In this document: in pieces, positions 1-8,889 of the stretch
Layout of the letters: each line of letters begins with the position of its first letter
Numbering within the stretch: the stretch's first letter is position 1
Origin: an uncultured Saprospiraceae bacterium
Lineage (GTDB): Bacteria; Bacteroidota; Bacteroidia; Chitinophagales; Saprospiraceae
Assembly (NCBI GenBank): GCA_938007965.1
Contig: CALLMH010000036.1
Span: forward strand, 1 to 38,395
Length of the DNA: 38,395 bases
Reading direction: 5' to 3'
The notes under the pieces: generated by a model
What the model saw: the letters and a program-made list of their open reading frames with translations, nothing else
Database searches by the model: none
What the model was told of the DNA's origin: nothing
Translations under genes and position numbers: made by a program

Positions 1-100
1 TATGCCAATCGCCACTAAAATTGGAGCTTTGTAACCCGATAGAAACAAACGATCAACAAAAACGCATAGTACATAAGCCTATCAATCAATCATTTACAAT

Positions 101-175
101 ATTAGCCGTAACGTATCCGATGTTATCGGATAATATCGGATACGTTACGGATAAGAACGGTTATTATCGGCTAAT
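101..175. repeat. nested inverted repeat / complex hairpin
   Basis: A perfect 16-bp inverted repeat has arms at 106-121 and 135-150 around a 13-nt loop. An outer 8-bp pair (101-108 with 168-175) and an alternative inner 7-bp pair (115-121 with 125-131) give competing folds. It is not followed by a T-run on either strand, so it is not a classical terminator. It could be an intergenic palindromic repeat, a recombination site or a regulatory hairpin. No gene is recognisable in 1-340. Confidence 0.6.
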
Positions 176-346
176 TGCTAGTGTATGATTTTCTTGGATC
201 TACGTACCACATTCTGAGCAGTCTAGTCACGGGATGGCTCTTGATTAAAGGATTCAGTCATCTTTTCAGAAGTAGAGCAGTCATCGTCTAGTGAATAAAA
301 GGATAATCTGTATTTCGGAATATCCCATTTCAGTTGACTTTTGGTC

Positions 347-380
347 AAAAAAAAGCCACCTGTGATTGATGCAGGCGGCC
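347..380 (-). terminator. rho-independent terminator after the TPR gene
   Basis: Read on the minus strand, the arms at 372-379 and 355-362 form an 8-bp stem with one G-U pair and a 9-nt loop, followed by eight T residues (347-354 on the plus strand). It lies about 90 bases past the stop of the minus-strand TPR gene. Confidence 0.7.
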
Positions 381-426
381 CGAGTTTTGGTTATTCGTCA
401 AAGTTTCCTTCGACAACAACACTTTT

Positions 427-470
427 AAAAGGGTGTTTTAAAAAGGGTGTTTTACAAAAAGGGTGTTTTA
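427..470. repeat. three copies of a 14-bp direct repeat
   Basis: The unit AAAAGGGTGTTTTA occurs exactly at 427-440, 441-454 and 457-470, the last two separated by 2 bases. The rightmost copy contains the stop codon (468-470) of the minus-strand TPR gene, so the array begins at the end of that reading frame and runs toward the terminator. Each copy carries a TAA in minus-strand sense. Confidence 0.85.
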
Positions 471-1874
471 CGTTTCACCAGCATAATATAAAATCATGCT
501 GCGTATTTCTTTATCTACTTCTAATTCTGGAGCTAAGACATAGATTATAGTATGCAATGAATAATCTTCAAGAAGTGCCTCTTTTAGATACTCTAGTCCT
601 TGTTCTTTATTATTTAAGAAGAAATTGGCCATAGCTCTACAATACAATAAATCCGCGCCAAATGTATATTCTTCTGCCTCGTCTAATATTTGTAGAGACT
701 CTTCGTGTAAACCCAGCTTCATCAAAAATGAAGCGAACTCCATCCAAAAATGAGTCTGCTCTGGACCATCACTTACCGCTAGATGAAAGTTGACTGTAGC
801 CTTATTATAATCTTCTACAGCTACATATGACCTAGCAACTCCAAGATAATACTCTCCTACTCCGTCTTCTATCTCTATAGCTTTATGATATGCATTGATC
901 GCACTGTACCACTTCTCTTCCTTGCTGAAGCACTCTCCCAAAAAGAAGTATACTTCATCATTATATGGATCTTGCTTGATTGCCTTGTACAGATTACTTT
1001 TACAGGCTTTTATCTTGTTTAAGTACATCTGACATTCGGCGATATTTATCAGTAGTTCGTTATCCTCACCGAATATAGATATGGCTTCCTCGTATATGCC
1101 CAATGCTCTGTCAAAATCTTTGATCTGACAACAAAGATCAGCACAATCAATATAGCCATCTTCGAAGTCAGGATTTATAATGTAAGAATACTCTATAGCA
1201 TCGATCGCCTTTACGTATTCTCCTGAAAAAGATAGAGACTGCCCTAAATTATACCACGCTAGACTGTTGTACGGGTTTTTGTCTATTATTTTAGACATGA
1301 AATCAGCACATTCTATATACTTTTTACTCAATTCAGTCGCCGTCCAAAATTTCTCCAATGCGTCTTTATTTACATTATCGATCAGGATTGCTTTCTTGAG
1401 TGATCTGAAACTTTCGTCATGATTGCTCATTTCGGTATTAATCTCAGCTTCACAGAGATAAATTTCTACTAAGTCCCCTTCTAATGCAGAATCTTTTAAT
1501 GATTCTAAATGATGAAATGCAGCATCATACTCACCACTAGAAGCTAATGCTTTTACTTTCAATATTACGATCTCATTCTCATAAGGTGCAATCGTTTGAG
1601 CTTTTTCCAAATGCTCAAGACACTCGTCTATGGCACTCATTTTGAGCAATACTCTTGCCTTAATGATATAAAAATCAGATCTAAATTCAAATTGTTCTAG
1701 TGCAAGCGTTGCAACATCAAGGGCTTTATCAAACTCTCTTTCTCCTTCGTAGTAACCAATTAGCTTAAAGAAAACTTTATCACTGAGGTACTCAATGTTA
1801 CCGTTCTCATAGTTGGCCTCGAATTCAGAAACAAGACTTATCAACGCCGAATCTCGTCGTATCCTTTGTTCCAT
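468..1874 (-). CDS. tetratricopeptide repeat protein
   Basis: The 468-residue protein has no signal peptide or membrane segment, so it is probably cytoplasmic. It is built almost wholly from TPR-like helix pairs of about 34 residues, visible as recurring patterns of the kind 'AWYNLGQSLSFSGEYVKAI' and 'VYFFLGECFSKEEKWYSAI'. Such solenoids are protein-binding scaffolds. The composition is acidic. The ATG at 1872-1874 is the only sensible start, and a possible -7 element (TATATTTG, minus strand, 1913-1920) lies 39 bases upstream. It is the last gene of a minus-strand run and is followed by a 14-bp repeat array and a terminator. The binding partner cannot be inferred. The TPR call is strong; the role is unknown. 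Confidence 0.85.
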   Translation of the reverse strand: MEQRIRRDSALISLVSEFEANYENGNIEYLSDKVFFKLIGYYEGEREFDKALDVATLALEQFEFRSDFYIIKARVLLKMSAIDECLEHLEKAQTIAPYENEIVILKVKALASSGEYDAAFHHLESLKDSALEGDLVEIYLCEAEINTEMSNHDESFRSLKKAILIDNVNKDALEKFWTATELSKKYIECADFMSKIIDKNPYNSLAWYNLGQSLSFSGEYVKAIDAIEYSYIINPDFEDGYIDCADLCCQIKDFDRALGIYEEAISIFGEDNELLINIAECQMYLNKIKACKSNLYKAIKQDPYNDEVYFFLGECFSKEEKWYSAINAYHKAIEIEDGVGEYYLGVARSYVAVEDYNKATVNFHLAVSDGPEQTHFWMEFASFLMKLGLHEESLQILDEAEEYTFGADLLYCRAMANFFLNNKEQGLEYLKEALLEDYSLHTIIYVLAPELEVDKEIRSMILYYAGET

Positions 1875-2172
1875 ATATTGTACTTGTGTACGGGATTATA
1901 AATTCGTTGGATCAAATATAGATAAATAATTACCACTCAGATCACTTTGAAAACACTTTTTTTCCACACGAATTTGTGTATGTTAATAAGTCATAATTTG
2001 ATTATAAATCGTTCATTTTCAATTATTTACAATTATTCAGTGTTATTTTTACTATTTTTAAATATCTATATAACACTCCTATACACATGAGTACATTTCA
2101 TCATGTACAAGCAAAAAATTTATAAAAAAAAATGAAGACTGTGACAAACTTTATGTTTTTGGACACAAAAAT

Positions 2173-3072
2173 CTACGTTTTAGTCGGCTTATTCACAAAA
2201 TAAACTCCCGAAAATAAGAAAATAGCCGCACTAACTTTGAATACATCCAATGTGTCTTCTCCGATAATAATCGCAGCTGCGGCTGCAATCAATGGCTGAA
2301 AATAAACATAAAAGCCTACTGTAGAGGGAGTAACTTTAGATAGTGCATACGCATTTAGTAGATACGCTCCTGTGGTAGCTAATACCAATACATACATGAT
2401 AGATGCCCAAATATCAACTGGAAATGATCCATAATCAGCGTGCATAGCGTCCCTCCCGCCAAATGGAAGTACCATAAATATAGCAAAAAAGAATATCCAC
2501 TTGAGGACTGTAATCGGATTGTATTTCTTATAAAGTCTCTGAACTAGAACCAAGTAAAGACCATACGATATCGCATTGACCATAATCAGTAGATCTCCGT
2601 ACACAGAAGCTACTTTGTCTGATTCGCTGCCACCATTCGACACCAATAGTCCCGCCCCGATGAGACCAAGGGTCAGCCCTAGCAGTTTGCCTTTCGTTAC
2701 TTTTTCTTTTATCACGATAGCACTGATCAGCAATACTATACAGGGAGTCAGTACCATGATCAATGAGGCATGTATGGGAGACGTATTTTTCAATCCTTCG
2801 AAAAACGCGAGCATATTTATAGCTCCACCAAAGACAGCACACATCAAAGTATACAATAGATCTTTCCTCTCTAGTCTTTCTTTTATAAAAAAAGCGTGTA
2901 CCACAGAAATTATGATAAATCCGACCAGCACACGAAGCATAATAAAACCAAAAGAAGTTAGATATTCTTTGACCATTACATCTTTCGCCACTATATAGTT
3001 GAGCCCGTAGATAAATGCAACGGAGGTAAGCGCAAGATGTACTTTAAGTTTTTCGAACATTTCAACTTTCAT
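2173..3072 (-). CDS. EamA/DMT-family transporter
   Basis: The 299-residue protein is hydrophobic, with about ten predicted membrane helices in two five-helix halves, the usual architecture and length of EamA (DMT superfamily) exporters in the inner membrane. The N-terminal half opens with 'SVAFIYGLNYIVAKDVM', which resembles the family's first helix, and the second half begins near residue 155 with 'YGDLLIMVNAISYGLYLVL'. Substrates in this family include amino acids and other metabolites and cannot be told from sequence. The start at 3072 was chosen; an in-frame ATG at 3058-3060 would remove only four residues. It lies 172 bases downstream of the Spy-like sensor gene and 298 bases upstream of the TPR gene on the same strand. 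Confidence 0.88.
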   Translation of the reverse strand: MKVEMFEKLKVHLALTSVAFIYGLNYIVAKDVMVKEYLTSFGFIMLRVLVGFIIISVVHAFFIKERLERKDLLYTLMCAVFGGAINMLAFFEGLKNTSPIHASLIMVLTPCIVLLISAIVIKEKVTKGKLLGLTLGLIGAGLLVSNGGSESDKVASVYGDLLIMVNAISYGLYLVLVQRLYKKYNPITVLKWIFFFAIFMVLPFGGRDAMHADYGSFPVDIWASIMYVLVLATTGAYLLNAYALSKVTPSTVGFYVYFQPLIAAAAAIIIGEDTLDVFKVSAAIFLFSGVYFVNKPTKT

Positions 3073-3244
3073 GGCGCGAAAGTAATGCTTTCATTCTTAT
3101 AAAATGATACTATACAGATTCAGCTACATTTTGTCATAAACACGCTGAAACTCCTAAGCTATAGGGTTTGGTATGGTTATAATCGACTTATCATATATGT
3201 CTCCATTCTCTGAGACCCAACCGGAAATCATCTTCTAATATGTA

Positions 3245-3724
3245 TTACCGGTCTCCTCTGCCTTTCATTTTTCTCTTTATAGATCTATAGACTTTATCTC
3301 TAAACTTATTTTCTATGATATAGAGCTTGGCTAATTTCGCTTTTGTGATAGCACCTTCCATTTTCTTATAGTACTCTCTTTTGAGATCTAGATGATTTTG
3401 TTCTTTGTCGAATATCGTATTGAGAAAAACCTCCGCCTCAGCATCTGTAAAGGTTTTGTCAGCTCTCCCCTTTTGACGTGTTTCTTCTCTTTGACTTTTT
3501 ATTTTTTTTTGGAATTCATTGTAGATTGGCCAGAATCTCTGAGCCTCTTCAGTAGTCAGATCTAGTTCTTCAGTAATGAAACCTATCTTTTTGGCTTCGA
3601 TACGGCTTTCCATTCGTTCATTCTTTTCCTTTCTTATTCGATCGCCTCTTTCTCTTTTTTCGTCTTGGGCCTGTATACTTATAGTTATAACTGCCAAGAT
3701 TAAAATCATTATATATTTTTTCAT
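3245..3724 (-). CDS. Spy/CpxP-like periplasmic sensor of an ECF sigma system
   Basis: The 159-residue protein has a Sec signal peptide ending near residue 19 (after 'ISIQAQ') and a mature part that is highly charged and helical. An LTxEEAxxFWPIYNEF-type motif near residues 56-70 resembles the LTxxQ repeats of Spy/CpxP and the small proteins annotated in Bacteroidota as sensors of ECF-type sigma factors. It probably acts in the periplasm as a chaperone-like stress or metal sensor that feeds back on the anti-sigma factor. It follows the anti-sigma gene by 35 bases in a sigma, anti-sigma, sensor order. The family call rests on motif and context together. Confidence 0.75.
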   Translation of the reverse strand: MKKYIMILILAVITISIQAQDEKRERGDRIRKEKNERMESRIEAKKIGFITEELDLTTEEAQRFWPIYNEFQKKIKSQREETRQKGRADKTFTDAEAEVFLNTIFDKEQNHLDLKREYYKKMEGAITKAKLAKLYIIENKFRDKVYRSIKRKMKGRGDR

Positions 3725-3759
3725 TTCGTTATTTTCAAGTTATTAAAATTATATCTGTG

Positions 3760-4266
3760 CTAGTATAATAAATCGTCGAGTTCATCTAGGGTCGCATCGT
3801 CCAATAGTGTCTCAAGGTCTCGATCTTCTTCTAGCATCACTTCAGTATCTTCCCATAATTCTATATCACCCAATTCATATACGTCATACATATATAGATC
3901 ATCCCCTATTGTGAGATATTCGAAAGCCTCGTCTAATTCCACATCTAAGACAAATAGTTCATTTTCACTAGGCTGAGTCGAAGTCATGGTGTAAAAACTT
4001 ACAGTACATAGCAGTAATATAGAAGCCGCAGCAGCCCATATTCTCCGATTGATAGTAAATACTTTAGTTTCTTTTTCAGCGCTGACTTCACTCAATACCT
4101 GATCCGATAGATGGGTAAAATAATCTTCTGGCACATTCTGAGTAGTATCCAAATCAATAGCTAGTTCATCAAAGTAAGATACAGGTACTCTATACGGATT
4201 CCTATTTCCTATTTCGGATAGCTTAGGCGCTATATCTGTTATTTCGTCTTTTATCTCTTTCTTCAT
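3760..4266 (-). CDS. putative anti-sigma factor, single-pass membrane protein
   Basis: The 168-residue protein has an N-terminal cytoplasmic part of about 90 residues, one membrane helix near residues 91-109 ('RIWAAAASILLLCTVSFY'), and a very acidic periplasmic tail rich in D, E and L. The N-terminal part has two 'P.SYFDEL'/'PEDYFTHL' elements, common in short Bacteroidota proteins encoded after ECF sigma genes. Its start overlaps the sigma stop in a TAATG arrangement, implying coupled translation and near-equal dosage. The likely role is to hold the preceding sigma factor at the inner membrane until released. There is no canonical zinc-binding HxxxCxxC anti-sigma motif, so the assignment depends mainly on position and topology. 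Confidence 0.7.
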   Translation of the reverse strand: MKKEIKDEITDIAPKLSEIGNRNPYRVPVSYFDELAIDLDTTQNVPEDYFTHLSDQVLSEVSAEKETKVFTINRRIWAAAASILLLCTVSFYTMTSTQPSENELFVLDVELDEAFEYLTIGDDLYMYDVYELGDIELWEDTEVMLEEDRDLETLLDDATLDELDDLLY

Positions 4267-4811
4267 TAGTACCTATTTATATAGTCTTCTATTTTCTTTA
4301 CCGCATGATGGTATGATGCCTTTAGTGCGCCGACGGAAGTGCCTAGCGATGCTGACATATCTTTATAGCTCATCTCATCGAAGTACCTTAGATTGAATAC
4401 CGCCTTTTGCTTGTCTGGTAGTAATAGAATCGCTTTCTGAAGCACTATTTCTGCTGCATTGCCATCAAAATAAGGGTCAGAGCTAAGTACATTTTCCAAT
4501 GAATATTCCTCTCCATCTATGGCTTCTGTTCGCTTATTCTTCCTCTTCTTCAAGAAAGTAAGGCTCTCGTTTGTGGCTATTCTATATATCCAAGTGTATA
4601 ACTTCGAGTCTTTTTTGAATTTTTCTATGTTTTTATACACTTTGATGAATGTATTCTGAACCACATCATTTGCATCTTCATGACTGGTCACCATCCTCCT
4701 AATATGCCAATATATCGGCTCTTGAAACTGATACATCAATGATCGAAACCCTCCATCCTTATTCAGCTGGATCAATTCTAATATTTGTTCGTCTGTAAGT
4801 TGTGCTTCCAA
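4266..4811 (-). CDS. ECF-family RNA polymerase sigma factor
   Basis: The 181-residue protein has the normal two-domain ECF layout. Region 2 runs from about residue 25 to 95 and includes 'EDANDVVQNTFIKVYKNI' and 'LYTWIYRIATNESLTFLKK', the core-binding and -10-recognition helices. Region 4 lies around residues 128-180, with 'YFDEMSYKDMSASLGTSVGALKASYHHAVKKI' split over a helix-turn-helix that reads the -35-type element. There is no sigma-1 region or extra C-terminal domain. It is followed by a coupled anti-sigma gene and a Spy-like sensor gene, and preceded by a KirBac channel gene 68 bases upstream. It probably controls an envelope-stress regulon. Confidence 0.92.
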   Translation of the reverse strand: MEAQLTDEQILELIQLNKDGGFRSLMYQFQEPIYWHIRRMVTSHEDANDVVQNTFIKVYKNIEKFKKDSKLYTWIYRIATNESLTFLKKRKNKRTEAIDGEEYSLENVLSSDPYFDGNAAEIVLQKAILLLPDKQKAVFNLRYFDEMSYKDMSASLGTSVGALKASYHHAVKKIEDYINRY

Positions 4812-4864
4812 ATTCTATATTAGGTTTGACAATAAGACTCCTCGTATCGTCATTGGTTTAATCA

Positions 4865-4883
4865 TTAGTCTCCACGAGACTAA
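4865..4883 (-). promoter_or_regulatory. 8-bp hairpin at the KirBac stop codon
   Basis: TTAGTCTC and GAGACTAA form a perfect 8-bp stem with a 3-nt loop, and the channel's stop codon lies in the stem. No T-run follows on the minus strand, so it is not a normal intrinsic terminator. It could separate or attenuate expression between the channel and the sigma gene that starts 68 bases downstream. Confidence 0.45.
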
Positions 4884-5842
4884 AAAGAATACGCTTCATA
4901 ATCATTGAGCATTGACAACTCGAGGATCGTGGTCGATTCTGCATTCTTATACATAGGTAAAAAACGAGCTCCATCGATCAAGTCTGTACAGCTGTAAGAT
5001 CTCTTACTATGTATCGTCTGAGAATAGGTATCGTCGAATCCTTTGATCAGTATAAGCACTTCGAGCTTATTATCTATCAACTTCTGCAAAGATTTACCGT
5101 ATAGTGGACTGTCTTCATTTATATTATGTACAATCGTCCAATTCAGTGGGAATAAGTGAATACTCTCAAATTCCAAATCCAATCTTTTGAATCTTCGCCT
5201 CATTCTCCCATTGCGGTCTTCTAGCCAGGTCAGAGTTACTCGCGCATTTAGATCTATGATCTGATTGCTCGTGGCATTCACTATCCGAAATTGTAGAGAC
5301 CGAATGTTATTTTTATTAGCATTGGGAGCGATGAGCATATTGTCACTAAATAGGATGTGCGCTTTTGGTTTTGAAAACTTGGCAAAAGAAAGACCCGTCA
5401 ATATCGCAAATGAAATCAACCCTAAAAATGCCACAATCGCAGACAATAGATTCGCCGCATGTCCTACCGGACTCATATGCCCATAACCCACAGTAGTGAA
5501 TGTCTGAATACTAAAATATACCATCTGAGAATACATCTCCAACCAAGTACCATCCCTAACTCCAATAATATTCTCCGGACCAATCGCCATATAAATCAAG
5601 GCAAATACAAAATTGAATAAAAAGTAAATAATCAGAAAACTCACAAGAATCTTAAACCAAGACATAGCCAATACCGCTTCGTAGATATTGGCAGCTGTTT
5701 TTCCTCTACGTTCGATATTAAACGTGCCATCAGGATTGATCAACCTATAGTCATCACCCCTGTGAGTATTGATCGAAATCAGATTATCCGATTCTGCGAT
5801 TTCTGTTTCTTCTATACTATATTCTTCCTTATTCTGATCCAA
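4880..5842 (-). CDS. KirBac-type inward-rectifier potassium channel
   Basis: The 320-residue inner-membrane channel subunit has two transmembrane helices (about 62-86 and 131-155) flanking a pore loop with the K+ selectivity filter TVGYG at 117-121. A slide-helix region with 'FNIERRGK' (41-48) precedes TM1. The C-terminal half is the Ig-like cytoplasmic Kir domain and contains 'FPLNWTIVHNINEDSPLYG' (231-249), typical of KirBac and eukaryotic Kir proteins. Length and order match the family, which forms tetramers conducting K+ inward. It is the first gene of a minus-strand run, divergent from the GH3 gene across a 207-base spacer, and is followed by an ECF sigma module that may be co-transcribed. 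Confidence 0.93.
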   Translation of the reverse strand: MDQNKEEYSIEETEIAESDNLISINTHRGDDYRLINPDGTFNIERRGKTAANIYEAVLAMSWFKILVSFLIIYFLFNFVFALIYMAIGPENIIGVRDGTWLEMYSQMVYFSIQTFTTVGYGHMSPVGHAANLLSAIVAFLGLISFAILTGLSFAKFSKPKAHILFSDNMLIAPNANKNNIRSLQFRIVNATSNQIIDLNARVTLTWLEDRNGRMRRRFKRLDLEFESIHLFPLNWTIVHNINEDSPLYGKSLQKLIDNKLEVLILIKGFDDTYSQTIHSKRSYSCTDLIDGARFLPMYKNAESTTILELSMLNDYEAYSF

Positions 5843-6049
5843 ATGAAATGAAATTATGTGATAATAAAGTTACATATTAATCTCCTAATTCCGCCTTAAT
5901 CAAGATAAGAATCATAGAAGAAGATCTCCTTATCTGGCAACAAAGTATAATCTCGAGTAAACGATACTATATTTTAAACCATTATAATTGATATACGACA
6001 CTAAATTTTAATATTTAGAATCAAAAAACCTATACCTTAGCCTGTCATT

Positions 6050-7552
6050 ATGGGGATAAAATCAAAACTAATAATGCCCGTCGCAAATTGGACGGCAAAT
6101 CATATCAACACATGGTCAGACAAAGCTGTAGAAGATCAGAATAAGATCATGATGCAACTTATTACAAAAGCCAAAAACACCAAATTTGGTAAAGATCATG
6201 GCTTTAGTAATATTAAGTCTTATGATGACTTCAAAAAACAAGTGCCTGTACGTGATTATGAAGGCCTTCGTCCTTATGTAGATGCCGTAGTCGAAGGAAG
6301 ATCTGATATCCTATGGCCTGGAAAACCAAAGTATTTTGCCAAAACCAGTGGTACAACCTCTGGGGTAAAATATATCCCTCTTACTGCCGATAGCATGCCG
6401 AATCATATGAACTCCGCCAAGAGTGCCATGTTAAACTACATCTCTGAAGCCAGAGACGCATCCATATTCGATGGGAAGATGATATTCTTATCTGGCTCAC
6501 CAGAATTATCAAAGAAAGGTGGCATAGATACAGGAAGACTTTCTGGTATAGTCAATCATGAAATACCGAGCTGGCTAAAGTCAAATCAACTACCCAGTTA
6601 CGAGACCAACTGTATCGAGGAATGGGAAGAAAAACTAGATAAAATAGTAGACGAAACACTACAAAACGACATGCGACTCATCAGCGGCATACCGCCTTGG
6701 GTCCAGATGTACTACGAAAGACTTCTCCAGCGAACAGGTAAATCAACAATAAAGGAAATCTTTCCAAATTTCAACCTATTTATGTATGGCGGGGTAAACT
6801 TTGAGCCCTATCGCGCACAATTAGAAACATTGATAGGTGGAAAAATACCTAGTGTGGAGCTATATCCTGCATCCGAAGGGTTCATAGCATACCAAGTAAG
6901 TCAAAATGAAAAAGGACTACTCCTAAATACTAAGTCTGGAATATTTTTCGAGTTTATACCCGTCGGGGAAGTTCATAATGAGCACCCGACAAGACTAAAG
7001 ATCGATCAAGTGGAACTAGGCCAAGACTATGCATTGATTATCAATAATAATGCAGGTCTGTGGGGTTACAGTATAGGCGATAGTGTAAGATTCGTCTCTC
7101 TAGATCCGTATAAGATTATAGTTTCTGGCAGAATCAAACATTACATCTCTGCATTTGGAGAGCACGTAATCGGCAAAGAAGTAGAAGAAGCCATACTTAC
7201 CGTGGCCAATAGAGAAAATATTAGCATCGTAGAATTCACTGTAGCTCCTCAAGTAAATCCTGCCGATGGTAGCACACCATACCATGAATGGTTTGTAGAG
7301 TTTGTAGATCCGCCAAAAGATTTAGATCTGTTTTCTAAGTCCGTAGATGTCGAGATGGTAAAGCAAAATATATACTACGAGGATCTTATAAAAGGCAATA
7401 TCCTACAATCTCTAAAGATCAATAGACTCAGGCCAGGGGCATTCCGAGCATATATGAAAGATCAGGGAAAACTTGGCGGTCAGAATAAAGTACCTAGACT
7501 GAGTAATGATCGTAAGATTGCAGATAATCTAGCGAAATATATAGATCTGTGA
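6050..7552 (+). CDS. GH3-family acyl-adenylating enzyme
   Basis: The 500-residue protein belongs to the GH3 branch of the ANL adenylate-forming superfamily, whose plant members conjugate acyl acids such as auxin or jasmonate to amino acids using ATP. Visible motifs are the nucleotide-binding loop 'KTSGTTSGVKYIP' (98-110), 'YPASEGF' (about 272-278, matching the plant YxxSE motif) and 'YSIGDSVRF' (about 339-347, matching the YRxGD motif). The length fits bacterial GH3 proteins, whose substrates are mostly unknown. The ATG at 6050 begins a plausible N-terminus just after a 207-base divergent spacer. Its stop overlaps the start of the next gene (GTGA), so the enzyme and the glycosyltransferase are probably made together. 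It is cytoplasmic. Confidence 0.9.
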   Translation: MGIKSKLIMPVANWTANHINTWSDKAVEDQNKIMMQLITKAKNTKFGKDHGFSNIKSYDDFKKQVPVRDYEGLRPYVDAVVEGRSDILWPGKPKYFAKTSGTTSGVKYIPLTADSMPNHMNSAKSAMLNYISEARDASIFDGKMIFLSGSPELSKKGGIDTGRLSGIVNHEIPSWLKSNQLPSYETNCIEEWEEKLDKIVDETLQNDMRLISGIPPWVQMYYERLLQRTGKSTIKEIFPNFNLFMYGGVNFEPYRAQLETLIGGKIPSVELYPASEGFIAYQVSQNEKGLLLNTKSGIFFEFIPVGEVHNEHPTRLKIDQVELGQDYALIINNNAGLWGYSIGDSVRFVSLDPYKIIVSGRIKHYISAFGEHVIGKEVEEAILTVANRENISIVEFTVAPQVNPADGSTPYHEWFVEFVDPPKDLDLFSKSVDVEMVKQNIYYEDLIKGNILQSLKINRLRPGAFRAYMKDQGKLGGQNKVPRLSNDRKIADNLAKYIDL

Positions 7553-8889
7553 GTAAATCCTCTACAAAAATAAAAGATCATTTGTACGCTAAGTTATTAT
7601 GTGCGATGGTCCTGCTATCGGCAACTATATACCTCGGATCCATACCGCAACAATCAGATTTTTTCAAAATAATTTTATCGGGGGCTTTCGCTTTTCTCGG
7701 TTATGGATATCTGACATTTTTTACTGAGATGAAGCAAGGTCCTATTCTAGCTCTCGGTATCATTATGAGGGTTGGTTTTTTGTTTTTCACCCCCAACTTA
7801 AGTGATGACATATATCGGTTCGTATGGGACGGTCAGCTTACTGCGCATGGCATGAATCCCTATGGATATCTTCCTTCGGCGATCATTTCAGAGATGGACG
7901 GTTCTTACTGGCATGAGTTATTCATCAATATGAATAGTCCCGATTATTATACTATCTACCCTCCGATTACGCAGCTTATCTTCTATATTTCGACTTGGGC
8001 AGGTGAAAATATTTTTTGGAGTGGATTCATTATAAAATTATGCTTTCTTGTCGCAGAATTCATGACATTCATTGGATTGGTAAAGCTACTGAGAGCTATG
8101 AAAAAGCCAACTTCACTGGCCTCTATCTACTTTCTCAATCCACTGATTATCGTAGAGGGAATGGGAAACCTGCACTTTGAGATAGTGATGATATCGTTCT
8201 TGGTCTGGGGTATATATTACACGATTGTGAAAGATAAAATGGTTCTCGGAGCTTTGCTCTTCGCACTATCTATCGCCAGTAAGCTATTGCCATTGATGTT
8301 TTTACCTTATTTCTTATTGAAGCTATCAGGAAAAAAACGAGTCCTATTCTTTATTGCGGGCCTATTATTCATTGTAATCTGCTTCCTGCCTATAATCCTA
8401 GGTCTCGACTTTGCTAATTTTGGTTCCAGTATAGATCTCTACTTCCAGAAATTTGAATTTAATGCTAGCATTTATTACATATCTAGATTCTTTGGACGCC
8501 TTTGGTCAGGGTATAATCTCATCCGTTATATAGGTCCTTTGTTGGGCATCATCTCAATTATACTTATACTCAAAAAAGCATTTACCACTGAAAAATATTC
8601 CCTAGAGTCCTTTTTTGAATTTGCCTTTTTTAGTTTTTGCACCTATTTATTTCTAGCTACCACTGTACATCCGTGGTATTTAGCTATACCTGTGATGTTG
8701 AGTGTTTTTGTACGATTTAGATTTGCAGTAGCATGGTCATTTTTGATACTGTTGTCTTATATTAATTACAGCTATGATCCATACTTTGAAAATTTGTGGG
8801 TTGTAAGTTTGGAGTATCTATTCCTGTTTGGGATTATTGTATATGAGATTAAGTTTCCGAAATTGTTAGCCCTTAGTCCTCCAAAATGA
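7549..8889 (+). CDS. GT-C polyprenol-phosphate-dependent mannosyltransferase-like membrane protein
   Basis: The 446-residue protein is polytopic, with roughly eleven to twelve predicted helices. The first periplasmic loop carries 'LSDDIYRFVWDGQLTAHGMNPY' split around the Asp pair at 86-87, typical of GT-C enzymes of the GT87/MptA-B kind that use polyprenyl-phosphate sugars on the outer face of the inner membrane. A second family-like stretch, 'HPWYLAIPVML', lies near residue 380. Translation starts at GTG 7549-7551, overlapping the GH3 stop by 4 bases (GTGA). Donor and acceptor sugars cannot be assigned. An ATGA junction at its own stop opens a short ORF. Confidence 0.82.
   Translation: MSKSSTKIKDHLYAKLLCAMVLLSATIYLGSIPQQSDFFKIILSGAFAFLGYGYLTFFTEMKQGPILALGIIMRVGFLFFTPNLSDDIYRFVWDGQLTAHGMNPYGYLPSAIISEMDGSYWHELFINMNSPDYYTIYPPITQLIFYISTWAGENIFWSGFIIKLCFLVAEFMTFIGLVKLLRAMKKPTSLASIYFLNPLIIVEGMGNLHFEIVMISFLVWGIYYTIVKDKMVLGALLFALSIASKLLPLMFLPYFLLKLSGKKRVLFFIAGLLFIVICFLPIILGLDFANFGSSIDLYFQKFEFNASIYYISRFFGRLWSGYNLIRYIGPLLGIISIILILKKAFTTEKYSLESFFEFAFFSFCTYLFLATTVHPWYLAIPVMLSVFVRFRFAVAWSFLILLSYINYSYDPYFENLWVVSLEYLFLFGIIVYEIKFPKLLALSPPK

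Noticed and set aside
1-100. Short open stretch on the minus strand reaching the window edge
   Set aside because: It has an in-frame stop near position 78 and no ATG start; too little is visible to call a gene.
341-550. 69-codon plus-strand frame
   Set aside because: It runs over the terminator, the triplicated repeat and the 3' end of the TPR gene, and has a low-complexity product.
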